NCBI GenBank assembly: GCA_018714665.1 | Contig: DVNA01000049.1 | Span: 1-9,498 of the forward strand | Length of the DNA: 9,498 bases | Reading direction: 5' to 3' | Source of the DNA: Candidatus Gallibacteroides avistercoris | GTDB lineage: Bacteria; Bacteroidota; Bacteroidia; Bacteroidales; CHK158-818 | Shown here: positions 1 through 5,970 of the stretch, one piece after another | Layout of the letters: each line of letters starts with the position of its first letter | Numbering within the stretch: position 1 is the first letter of the stretch | Notes under the pieces: model-generated | Database searches by the model: none | What the model was told of the DNA's origin: nothing | What the model saw: the letters and a program-made list of their open reading frames with translations, nothing else | Made by a program: the position numbers and the translations under genes

Positions 1-231
1 ATGGTTTCCGGCCGAACAGGCAATAACGCCTTTCGCCTTTTCTTCATCTGACAACTGCGAAATCTTATAATAGGAACCGCGAATCTTGAAAGAGCCCGTC
101 AGTTGAAGGTTCTCGGGTTTGAGGTAAATGCGGCTCGCTGGATTGATTTTAGGTGCACTGATCAAATCGGTACGTCGGATGACATCTTTCAATGTATAGG
201 ACGCATGATAAATTCTATCTAATGTCAACAT
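1..231 (-). CDS. ilvA: Threonine ammonia-lyase (threonine dehydratase), N-terminal part
   Basis: Catabolic or biosynthetic threonine dehydratase: a PLP enzyme that turns threonine into 2-oxobutanoate and ammonia, the first step toward isoleucine. The 77 visible residues run from an ATG at 231-229 (MLTLDRIYHASYTLKDVIRR) to the window edge. They contain the PLP-lysine motif GSFKIRG (K49), preceded by YLKPENLQLT, and end in ACSAGNH, the start of the SAGNHxQG phosphate-contact motif. These are diagnostic for fold-type II threonine/serine dehydratases. The C-terminal half, including any regulatory ACT domain, lies left of the window, so the biosynthetic or catabolic type cannot be settled. It is the first gene after its own promoter and is insulated from the upstream minus-strand operon by a terminator at 316-353. 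Confidence 0.93.
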   Translation of the reverse strand, partial: MLTLDRIYHASYTLKDVIRRTDLISAPKINPASRIYLKPENLQLTGSFKIRGSYYKISQLSDEEKAKGVIACSAGNH

Positions 232-271
232 AACAAATGAATAACTTAATCGGCTCGATAAATTGAGCATG

Positions 272-279
272 CGAAGTTA
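272..279 (-). promoter_or_regulatory. Likely -7 box of the ilvA promoter
   Basis: On the minus strand the sequence reads TAACTTCG followed by CA, seven of eight positions (six of the six fixed positions but one) of the Bacteroidetes sigma-ABfr -7 consensus TAnnTTTG. It sits 40 bases before the ilvA ATG. I do not see a convincing TTTG -33 box 19-21 bases upstream, so the call rests on one element and its position between the terminator and the gene. Confidence 0.4.
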
Positions 280-315
280 CAACCATTTTACTTATGTTGG
301 TTTATTTGCCCGTAG

Positions 316-353
316 AAAAAAAACACAGCTACGTATTTAATCTGGTAGCTGTG
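316..353 (-). terminator. Intrinsic terminator of the doxX-DUF1349 operon
   Basis: A perfect 9-bp inverted repeat, CACAGCTAC at 324-332 and GTAGCTGTG at 345-353, encloses a 12-base loop. On the minus strand the stem is followed at once by eight T (plus-strand A run at 316-323). This is a classical rho-independent terminator for minus-strand transcription coming from the DUF1349 gene, 118 bases past its stop codon, and it keeps that operon from reading into ilvA. Confidence 0.85.
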
Positions 354-378
354 CCTTATCAATCAAAATTCTATTTTC

Positions 379-442
379 AACGGAATATCCGTTTAGCCGT
401 AAAAAACGCCTGATAACGGAATATGTCGTTTTTTCAGACATA
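379..442. repeat. Cluster of short hairpins downstream of the DUF1349 gene
   Basis: Three small inverted repeats sit between the DUF1349 stop and the terminator. They are AACGGA-ATA-TCCGTT (379-393), AAAAAACG (401-408) paired with CGTTTTTT (427-434), and TATGTC (422-427) paired with GACATA (437-442). The last two overlap and are mutually exclusive. The 10-mer AACGGAATAT also occurs twice (379-388 and 415-424). They could form an alternative 3' end or a stabilising 3' UTR structure for the minus-strand transcript. No function is evident. Confidence 0.4.
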
Positions 443-470
443 CCCGACCGACATTCTCTTTTCCGGGTCT

Positions 471-1121
471 CTATTCGGAATTTTTTTCCAACCATTCCAA
501 CCGGCGAAGATCCGGAAGATGTTTTACCTTGAAGTGTTCAAATGTTACATTGAATCCTTTTCCGTCAGGACAAGCCGCCATCATCCCGACTTGTACGGGA
601 ATATTATCCTGCAACCACGCATTGCGCATCAGCACATACTCTTTATCATCGAAAGAATAAAATATTTCGACGGCATCCAACCTTCTGACCGCTTTTATCC
701 AAATATAGGGGACGGCTTTTTCCAGAGCAATGACGCTCCAATCTGAGGTCTTGTGTGTAACAACCGTACTCAAATTATATTTCCCATCCACAAATTCTAT
801 ACCGGCCTTGATATAATTCTCATGATCGATACGCAACATCAAACCCGCCTGATCAAAACGGGCTTTATAATCGCCCGATACCTTGACCTTTACCTCAAAC
901 TCTCCACCATAAGTAGCATAATAAAAAGGGGCATCATCAACAGTAAATCCGTAATGGGAGATTCGCCAGTAATCACTTTGCGGGGTTACGAACATGGAAA
1001 GGGTTTTATCTTTTATCTCCCACTGCTCCGGTTCATTGAACCATTGCATCTTTTCTAATGACTGCGCCTCACATAATTGTAACGGCACAAAAACGAATAA
1101 GAAAAAAAACAGCTTTTTCAT
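471..1121 (-). CDS. Secreted DUF1349 (concanavalin A-like) protein
   Basis: A 216-residue protein of the DUF1349 family (COG3506), a small all-beta fold related to concanavalin A-like lectin/glucanase domains; the biochemical role in bacteria is not established. Residues 1-20 form a signal peptide (MKK, a run of F/L/V, likely cut after CEA), so it is exported; the residues before the Cys (LQL) do not fit a lipobox. The family core is clear: WRISHYGFTVDDAPFYY (about 52-68), an alternating-charge strand EFEVKVKVSG, then DQAGLMLRIDHENYIKAGIEF (about 90-110) and VQVGMMAACPDGKGFNVTFE near the end. Length is close to the family norm. Its ATG overlaps the doxX stop (ATGA), so the two are very likely translated together. 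An extracytoplasmic carbohydrate-binding or envelope role is inference only. Confidence 0.85.
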   Translation of the reverse strand: MKKLFFFLFVFVPLQLCEAQSLEKMQWFNEPEQWEIKDKTLSMFVTPQSDYWRISHYGFTVDDAPFYYATYGGEFEVKVKVSGDYKARFDQAGLMLRIDHENYIKAGIEFVDGKYNLSTVVTHKTSDWSVIALEKAVPYIWIKAVRRLDAVEIFYSFDDKEYVLMRNAWLQDNIPVQVGMMAACPDGKGFNVTFEHFKVKHLPDLRRLEWLEKNSE

Positions 1122-1552
1122 TTTTTATCATATTTAAATATTACTGAATCAAGAGAATACTTTCCTCCTCCTAAAAGGAACAACATACAATAAATTCCTA
1201 AAAAAAGCAATGGTAAAGACAACGTTGCAAAATCATCAAACCAATGATACTTGGATGCTACCAACATATTAAAGGCCAATATCATGGCAGCTGAACGAGA
1301 AAAGAATCCACCTATTAATGCTATGGAACAAACTACTTGTGCAAAAATTGTAAGGACAAGAGATGGAACCATTCCTATACCAATAGGGTCATCAAAAAAA
1401 TTAACGGTATATTCTTGAAAATTCTGAATCTTACCAATACCATAAGGTAACATCATACCGCCCCCAAACAGTCGAAACATTAAAATAGCCATGGATAAAC
1501 CTCTTTCTGAAAGAGCGCTGTTCTTGAAAATAAAGTCTATTAATTTCATCAT
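1118..1552 (-). CDS. DoxX-family integral membrane protein
   Basis: A 144-residue inner-membrane protein of the DoxX family (PF07681). Four hydrophobic segments fit the family: around residues 20-40, 62-82, 87-102 and 109-129. The first holds the typical glycine-rich stretch GGGMMLPYGIGKI (about 30-42), and the loop before the last helices carries HWFDD. DoxX relatives have been tied to thiosulfate:quinone oxidation in archaea and to redox/thiol stress in other bacteria, but many members have no known reaction; I do not assign one. Two ATGs stand side by side (1552 and 1549). An AGAGAGA lies directly against the first, so the second, MKLIDF, is better spaced for ribosome binding. It is the first gene of a two-gene operon with the DUF1349 gene (4-base ATGA overlap) and diverges from the LuxR regulator. 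G+C is low (about 38% on a sampled line). Confidence 0.87.
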   Translation of the reverse strand: MMKLIDFIFKNSALSERGLSMAILMFRLFGGGMMLPYGIGKIQNFQEYTVNFFDDPIGIGMVPSLVLTIFAQVVCSIALIGGFFSRSAAMILAFNMLVASKYHWFDDFATLSLPLLFLGIYCMLFLLGGGKYSLDSVIFKYDKK

Positions 1553-1596
1553 TCTCTCTAAATAAATTAATTATATAAACATTGTAACCATAATCA

Positions 1597-1604
1597 CAAA
1601 AATA
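1597..1604 (-). promoter_or_regulatory. -7 box of the doxX-DUF1349 operon promoter
   Basis: The minus strand reads TATTTTTG, an exact match to the Bacteroidetes -7 consensus TAnnTTTG, 44 bases before the doxX ATG. A TTTG lies too close upstream to serve as the -33 element, and no better one is seen at 19-21 bases, which fits a promoter that needs an activator. Confidence 0.5.
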
Positions 1605-1789
1605 CCCAAAGAGGAAAGAGCCTATTATTCTAAAAAATCTGACCTGTTTCCTTATTACCTGATTACTCTTTTTCAAGGAGCAAACTCTCAAATCTTGCAG
1701 GAATTACCTGAACAGTAGAAATGTTGAATGTTGTCTCTTCTGGATTGTATTTTTCTTTTCGTCCATTCCAAATAAATATTTCTTCTGCT

Positions 1790-1797
1790 TATCTTTG
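1790..1797 (+). promoter_or_regulatory. -7 box of the LuxR-type gene promoter
   Basis: TATCTTTG followed by CAAAGG matches the Bacteroidetes -7 consensus TAnnTTTG exactly and lies 53 bases before the regulator's ATG. The expected -33 position, about 20 bases upstream, reads TTCC (1766-1769), a weak match to TTTG. Confidence 0.6.
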
Positions 1798-1850
1798 CAA
1801 AGGTATGACGTTGTTATATACTATACAATGATTAAAAATAACCATTTTTC

Positions 1851-2615
1851 ATGGATATAATAGCTAAACTGAACGGGGTTCTTTTACAGCAAGATTTTAC
1901 AAAAGCACAAATGGCCCTATACCAATCGGAACTAGATAAATATAAGAAGATTGCTTACGGTTATGCAAATATTGAGAATTGTATTTCTGTATTAAGCGAT
2001 ATGCATACCAATTCCAGTTATATTTATTATGGGGAGTTTTCAAAGATTTTAGGATTCAATCATACGAAAGCTATTGAGGATAAAATCAATTCCATCTGGG
2101 AAAACAATATATTGAAATTAATTCATCCCGAAGATCTATACGAAAAATATTTACAGGAACTACGTTTTTTTCATTTTATCAAACACCAGCCTAAAAAAAA
2201 ACGTTCTCATTTTTTCCTGGCCAATACTCTGAGGATAAAAGATATTTCTGGGAATTATTTAGATTCTCTCCACCGTCTATTTTATATTCCGTCATTTTTT
2301 GATCAGAATATGTGGCTGGCTTTGTGCCTGTACTCTCCCATAACATACGATCTGCCCCATAAGTACATTATTGTCAATACACTAACCGGGCAATTATCGG
2401 AACTAGGCAAACGTAACAACGCTACCATCTTATCTGAAAGAGAGATACAGGTATTAAGGCTCATAGACAAAGGACTGATGAGCAAGAACATAGCAGAATC
2501 TCTTTCTATCAGCATAAATACCGTCAGTCGGCATCGCCAGAAAATATTGGAAAAGCTACATGTCAAGAATTCGATTGAGGCTTGCCATATTGCCAAAAAA
2601 CTGGGAATATTCTGA
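1851..2615 (+). CDS. LuxR-type HTH transcriptional regulator with PAS-like N-terminus
   Basis: A 254-residue DNA-binding regulator. The C-terminal 61 residues (from about 194) are a full LuxR/GerE helix-turn-helix: LSEREIQVLRLIDKG, then SKNIAESLSISINTVSRHRQ (recognition helix), KILEKLHVKNSIEA. The first 190 residues lack a receiver-domain phosphorylation site. They look like a PAS-type sensor (SSYIYYGEFSKILGF, then WENNILKLIHPEDLYEKYLQE, the last resembling the PAS 'hPeD' segment), as in many Bacteroidetes orphan LuxR proteins; that assignment is tentative. The start has no Shine-Dalgarno but an A-rich leader. It diverges from doxX-DUF1349, the likely target by position. It ends 4 bases from the stop of the convergent macrodomain-like gene. 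G+C is low (33-38% on sampled lines), unlike its right-hand neighbours. Confidence 0.88.
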   Translation: MDIIAKLNGVLLQQDFTKAQMALYQSELDKYKKIAYGYANIENCISVLSDMHTNSSYIYYGEFSKILGFNHTKAIEDKINSIWENNILKLIHPEDLYEKYLQELRFFHFIKHQPKKKRSHFFLANTLRIKDISGNYLDSLHRLFYIPSFFDQNMWLALCLYSPITYDLPHKYIIVNTLTGQLSELGKRNNATILSEREIQVLRLIDKGLMSKNIAESLSISINTVSRHRQKILEKLHVKNSIEACHIAKKLGIF

Positions 2616-2619
2616 AATT

Positions 2620-3042
2620 TTACTGTTCTTTTGTATTCTTTCTGTTTTCAGTCTCTCCATTCAGAACCGTCCAGAAACGTTTGGACAAACAGATATTCTC
2701 TACCGGGAGGGCAGCCGCAAACAGCGGCGCTATCTGGGACGGGGTAAAGCCGGCAATGCCGCAACCGATCTCGGTTACCAGAAAGGTCATTTCGGGATGG
2801 CTCCCGGCAAAACGGATAAAATCATCCACATACGGGCGGATGGTCTCTACGCCTCCCTGCATGGTGGGGATTGCATAGGTGCTGCCTTGAAGCCCTACGC
2901 CCTGCCCCCACACGGCGCCCCACTTGTCGAACGCCAAACGGGCTGCTCCGCCGCCATGAAACCCTTGCAGGTTACTGCCAAAAACAAATATCTGGCCGGG
3001 ATGCAACGCGGTGATGTTATCGGGGGTAATTCGGGTTTTCAT
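2620..3042 (-). CDS. Small macrodomain-like protein
   Basis: A 140-residue cytosolic protein with signatures of a macrodomain-type fold. FVFGSNLQGFHGGGAARLA (about 19-37) resembles the macrodomain N...GGGxA ligand loop. TEIGCGIAGFTPSQIAPLF (about 90-108) resembles the 'GCGxGGLdw..V.PL' loop of ADP-ribose-binding macrodomains. WGQGVGLQGSTYAIPTMQ (about 45-62) is the strongly conserved middle of this subgroup, which I associate with the phage-linked A1S_2505-type family, though from memory only. Binding of ADP-ribose or a related nucleotide is inference. There is no signal peptide or membrane segment. The last 12 residues are charged and probably disordered. It has its own promoter box 22 bases upstream and stands alone. 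G+C is visibly higher than in the adjacent luxR gene. Confidence 0.72.
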   Translation of the reverse strand: MKTRITPDNITALHPGQIFVFGSNLQGFHGGGAARLAFDKWGAVWGQGVGLQGSTYAIPTMQGGVETIRPYVDDFIRFAGSHPEMTFLVTEIGCGIAGFTPSQIAPLFAAALPVENICLSKRFWTVLNGETENRKNTKEQ

Positions 3043-3064
3043 ACAAACGCATTTTTAGTTTCTC

Positions 3065-3072
3065 CAAATTTA
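3065..3072 (-). promoter_or_regulatory. -7 box of the macrodomain-like gene
   Basis: The minus strand reads TAAATTTG, an exact TAnnTTTG match, ending 22 bases before the ATG at 3042. Transcription from it would leave only a very short leader (about 15 bases). No clear TTTG -33 box is seen. Confidence 0.5.
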
Positions 3073-3165
3073 CAAAATTATCCCGAAAGCAGGGTTCGTT
3101 ACCCAACGTTTACCGGCAAAAAGAAAGGACGTCCACTCTCAGATTATACCGCTCCAAAGAATTAT

Positions 3166-3202
3166 GGTACGTCTGGCAGAAAAATCACCCGCCAGATATA
3201 CC
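3166..3202. repeat. Imperfect inverted repeat just upstream of the rpsA -7 box
   Basis: GGTA-CG-TCTGGC (3166-3177) pairs with GCCAGA-TA-TACC (3191-3202): 10 base pairs with a symmetric 2x2 interruption around a 13-base loop. No T run follows, so it is not an intrinsic terminator. Its right arm covers the place where the -33 element of the rpsA promoter should be, so an operator is possible. Confidence 0.45.
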
Positions 3203-3221
3203 GACAGTAAAAAATATTTCA

Positions 3222-3229
3222 TATCTTTG
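3222..3229 (+). promoter_or_regulatory. -7 box of the rpsA promoter
   Basis: TATCTTTG followed by CC is an exact match to the Bacteroidetes -7 consensus. It predicts transcription starting around 3235 and a leader of roughly 60 bases before the rpsA ATG. That leader contains the 13-codon upstream frame. Confidence 0.7.
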
Positions 3230-3254
3230 CCCCGATTTTTTAAGAGACCACATA

Positions 3255-3296
3255 ATGTCTAACTTATTAATTGAAAAACTGATATTTAATTATTAA
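3255..3296 (+). CDS. Possible 13-codon leader peptide overlapping the rpsA start
   Basis: The rpsA leader contains an open frame ATG (3255-3257) to TAA (3294-3296) coding for MSNLLIEKLIFNY. An AAGAGA stretch (3242-3247), separated from the ATG by 7 bases, could act as its ribosome-binding site, whereas rpsA itself has only AT-rich sequence before its ATG. The stop and the rpsA start share one base (TAATG), the classical arrangement for reinitiation or translational coupling. If translated, it would deliver ribosomes to rpsA or let S1 level control its own synthesis. Nothing in the peptide suggests a function of its own. Chance occurrence cannot be excluded for a frame this short. Confidence 0.35.
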   Translation: MSNLLIEKLIFNY

Positions 3297-5083
3297 TGGA
3301 AAAAGAAGTAAAAACAACCGCAGTTGAAAATTTCGACTGGGATGCCTTTGAAAAAGGCGACGTTCAACGTGAAAAAAGTTACGAAGAACTGGTAAACACG
3401 TATGACCAGTCTTTAAACACCGTTAAAGACAAAGACGTGACAGAAGGTACTGTAATCGCCATGAACAAGAGAGAAGTTGTGGTAAACATCGGCTACAAAT
3501 CAGACGGTGTTATCTCCATGAACGAATTCCGTTACAACCCGGACTTGAAAGTTGGCGACAAAGTAGAGGTTTACATTGAAAACCAAGAAGACAAAAAAGG
3601 ACAGTTGGTTCTTTCTCACAAGAAAGCCCGCGCAACCCGCTCTTGGGATCGCGTTAATTCGGCTCTCGAAAACGACGAAATCATCAAAGGATTTATCAAA
3701 TGCCGTACGAAAGGCGGTATGATTGTCGATGTATTCGGTATCGAAGCATTCCTGCCCGGTTCTCAAATCGACGTTAAACCGATCCGCGATTACGATGTAT
3801 TCGTCGGTAAAACGATGGAATTCAAGGTCGTTAAAATCAATCAGGAATTCAAGAATGTAGTTGTTTCACACAAAGCGCTTATCGAAGCCGAACTGGAACA
3901 ACAGAAAAAAGATATTATCGCCAAACTCGAAAAAGGCCAGGTATTGGAAGGTACTGTCAAGAACATTACCTCTTACGGTGTATTTATCGACCTGGGCGGC
4001 GTAGATGGTTTGATCCACATCACCGACCTCTCCTGGGGACGCGTAAGCCACCCCGAAGAAGTGGTTTCGCTGGATCAGAAACTCAACGTGGTAATCCTCG
4101 ACTTCGACGACGAAAAGAAACGTATCGCCCTCGGGTTGAAACAGCTTACTCCTCATCCGTGGGATGCATTGAGCGCAGACCTCAAAGTAGGCGACAAAGT
4201 GAAAGGTAAAGTTGTCGTGATGGCCGACTACGGTGCATTTATCGAAATCGCTCCGGGCGTGGAAGGCTTGATACACGTATCTGAAATGTCGTGGTCTCAA
4301 CACCTGCGCAGCGCACAAGACTTTATGAAAGTAGGCGACGAAGTGGAAGCCGTTGTATTGACCCTCGACCGCGAAGAACGCAAGATGTCGTTGGGTATCA
4401 AACAACTCAAACCGGATCCGTGGGAAAATATCGAAACCAAATATGCTGTCGGATCTCGCCACACGGCCAAAGTTCGCAACTTCACCAACTTCGGCGTATT
4501 CGTTGAAATTGAAGAAGGCGTGGACGGTTTGATTCACATCTCAGACCTCTCTTGGACGAAGAAAATCAAACATCCGTCAGAATTTACCCAAATCGGTGCC
4601 GAAATCGAAGTACAGGTATTGGAAATCGACAAGGAAAACCGTCGTCTGAGCCTCGGACACAAACAACTCGAAGAAAATCCGTGGGATGTATTTGAAACGG
4701 TATTTACCGTAGATTCTATCCACGAAGGTACGATTATCGAAATGCTTGACAAGGGTGCCGTTATCGCTTTGCCCTACGGCGTAGAAGGGTTCGCTACTCC
4801 GAAACACCTGGTAAAAGAAGATGGTACTCAGGCTCAGGTAGATGAAAAACTGCCGTTCAAGGTACTCGAATTCAACAAAGACTCTAAACGCATTATCCTC
4901 TCTCACAGCCGCATCTTTGAAGACGAAGCTAAACAGGAAAAGAAAGAGATGGCTAAAAAAGCCAGAAAGGCCAAGAAAGAAGAGAGCGTTGAAATGCCTG
5001 CCAACAATGTAGAAAAAACCACATTGGGAGACATTGAAGAACTGGCTGCCTTGAAAGAAAAACTGGAAGCTGAAAAGAAATAA
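3296..5083 (+). CDS. rpsA: 30S ribosomal protein S1
   Basis: Ribosomal protein S1, which binds mRNA on the 30S subunit and helps initiation. Of its 595 residues, six OB-fold S1 repeats lie at about 47-109, 127-193, 214-283, 299-370, 385-457 and 472-538. Repeats 3-5 carry the best motif, for example GVFIDLGGVDGLIHITDLSW, and each is followed by the linker type KQL(x)P-PW. Repeats 1, 2 and 6 are more divergent, as is usual. The tail has a lysine-rich stretch KKARKAKKEE (about 554-563) and ends in a charged, helical segment. Length is normal for Bacteroidetes. No Shine-Dalgarno precedes the ATG (TTTAATTATTA), as expected where the anti-SD of 16S rRNA is little used. The gene has its own promoter and terminator, so it is monocistronic apart from the leader frame. 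Confidence 0.98.
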   Translation: MEKEVKTTAVENFDWDAFEKGDVQREKSYEELVNTYDQSLNTVKDKDVTEGTVIAMNKREVVVNIGYKSDGVISMNEFRYNPDLKVGDKVEVYIENQEDKKGQLVLSHKKARATRSWDRVNSALENDEIIKGFIKCRTKGGMIVDVFGIEAFLPGSQIDVKPIRDYDVFVGKTMEFKVVKINQEFKNVVVSHKALIEAELEQQKKDIIAKLEKGQVLEGTVKNITSYGVFIDLGGVDGLIHITDLSWGRVSHPEEVVSLDQKLNVVILDFDDEKKRIALGLKQLTPHPWDALSADLKVGDKVKGKVVVMADYGAFIEIAPGVEGLIHVSEMSWSQHLRSAQDFMKVGDEVEAVVLTLDREERKMSLGIKQLKPDPWENIETKYAVGSRHTAKVRNFTNFGVFVEIEEGVDGLIHISDLSWTKKIKHPSEFTQIGAEIEVQVLEIDKENRRLSLGHKQLEENPWDVFETVFTVDSIHEGTIIEMLDKGAVIALPYGVEGFATPKHLVKEDGTQAQVDEKLPFKVLEFNKDSKRIILSHSRIFEDEAKQEKKEMAKKARKAKKEESVEMPANNVEKTTLGDIEELAALKEKLEAEKK

Positions 5084-5104
5084 AGCTCTCAACTCTTTAT
5101 ATGC

Positions 5105-5139
5105 AAAGCGGACTCTACCAGAACAGAGTCCGCTTTTTT
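5105..5139 (+). terminator. Intrinsic terminator of rpsA
   Basis: A perfect 12-bp stem, AAAGCGGACTCT (5105-5116) and AGAGTCCGCTTT (5125-5136), with an 8-base loop is followed by further T and an AT-rich stretch. It starts 21 bases after the rpsA stop. It is one of the clearest signals in the window and should separate rpsA from the channel gene. Confidence 0.95.
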
Positions 5140-5220
5140 ATTTTCTGATATATCCCTATCCCCCTCTACACAAACGTCTTCTGAACAAGCACAAACAATC
5201 TGCTGCTTTAAACGGTTATA

Positions 5221-5970
5221 TTGAAAAACCAAAAATTGTTTCAAATGAGTGGCACCCCAAACAAAGAACAAAGCGGGAACCGATTCTTGCGCTGGTCGGT
5301 AGGATGGTTGAACATCCTGGTATTGATAGGCTGTATCCTGATAACGGTCATTCTTTCGTTGCAAATACTCTATCCGCAACAATATGCCCGCAGCCCCTTG
5401 CTGCTGAACGTCCAGTTCTGGATATGCATCTGTTTCCTAACCGATTTTTTCCTGAGGCTTTTCCTGCACCGCAACAAGCTACACTACCTGTTATCCAACA
5501 TCCTGTTTTTCATCATATCAATTCCCTACCTGAACATCCTCGAATATTACCATATCCCCATCTCGGATATGCGTTACTACTTCCTGCACGTCATCCTGTT
5601 GCTTCGGGGAGGGTACGGACTGGTGGTGGTAGTCAGCTGGATTACATCGAGCCGATTGACCAACCTGTTTGTTTCTTACCTGATTATCCTCATCGCCATT
5701 ACCTACTTTTCGAGCCTCCTGTTTTACGCCATCGAAAGCAAGGTAAACAGCGCCGTATCGAACTATTGGGACGCCTTGTGGTGGGCAAGTATGGATGTAA
5801 CCACCGTGGGATCGGAGGTAAACCCGGTTACCTCGACAGGCCGTATCCTGTCGGTCATGCTGGCGGTACTGGGAATGTGCATGTTCCCCATATTGACAGC
5901 ATTTATTACCAATAAGTATCAGGAAATTAAACCCTTATCGTCAAAATTATCGAACCGGGAAGCTGATTAA
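5221..5970 (+). CDS. K+-channel-like ion channel with atypical selectivity filter
   Basis: An inner-membrane protein built like a six-helix voltage-gated-type K+ channel. Hydrophobic segments lie at about 28-50, 64-82, 88-106, 117-139, 147-170 and 206-229; a pore helix, NYWDALWWASMDVTTVG, comes before the last. The filter reads TTVGSEVNPVT (194-204), whereas canonical K+ channels have TVGYGD or TVGFGD. The first half keeps the ion-binding TTVG. The fourth segment has few arginines (R118, R129), so voltage sensing is doubtful. The frame opens at a TTG (5221), but an in-frame ATG at 5245 (MSGTPNKEQ) is equally possible and loses no domain; neither has a clear ribosome-binding site. No promoter box was found between the rpsA terminator and the gene. 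The stop overlaps the stop of the convergent peptidase by 4 bases. Family membership is firm; ion specificity is not. Confidence 0.85.
   Translation: MKNQKLFQMSGTPNKEQSGNRFLRWSVGWLNILVLIGCILITVILSLQILYPQQYARSPLLLNVQFWICICFLTDFFLRLFLHRNKLHYLLSNILFFIISIPYLNILEYYHIPISDMRYYFLHVILLLRGGYGLVVVVSWITSSRLTNLFVSYLIILIAITYFSSLLFYAIESKVNSAVSNYWDALWWASMDVTTVGSEVNPVTSTGRILSVMLAVLGMCMFPILTAFITNKYQEIKPLSSKLSNREAD

Larger units (their letters stand above)
1553..1850. promoter_or_regulatory. Divergent intergenic region between doxX and luxR-type genes
   Basis: This 298-base AT-rich gap holds no credible gene. It carries a promoter box for each side (listed separately). It also has a 9-mer direct repeat ATTACCTGA at 1654-1662 and 1703-1711 (49 bases apart, start to start), a tandem 7-mer AATGTTG at 1720-1733, and a loose dyad TTGT (1811-1814)/ACAA (1825-1828) just before the regulator start. 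These are candidate binding sites for the LuxR-type protein, but none matches an operator I know. Confidence 0.5.

Noticed and set aside
1431..1691. Minus-strand 86-codon frame overlapping the doxX start
   Set aside because: Out of frame with doxX, no domain, and it would span the doxX promoter box.
2560..3210. Plus-strand open frame of 216 codons
   Set aside because: It overlaps the end of luxR and runs antisense to the macrodomain-like gene, which has conserved motifs; this frame has none.
3866..4537. Minus-strand open frame of 223 codons inside rpsA
   Set aside because: Fully antisense to S1 repeats 3-5; its phenylalanine- and valine-rich composition mirrors the GAA/AAA-rich S1 codons.
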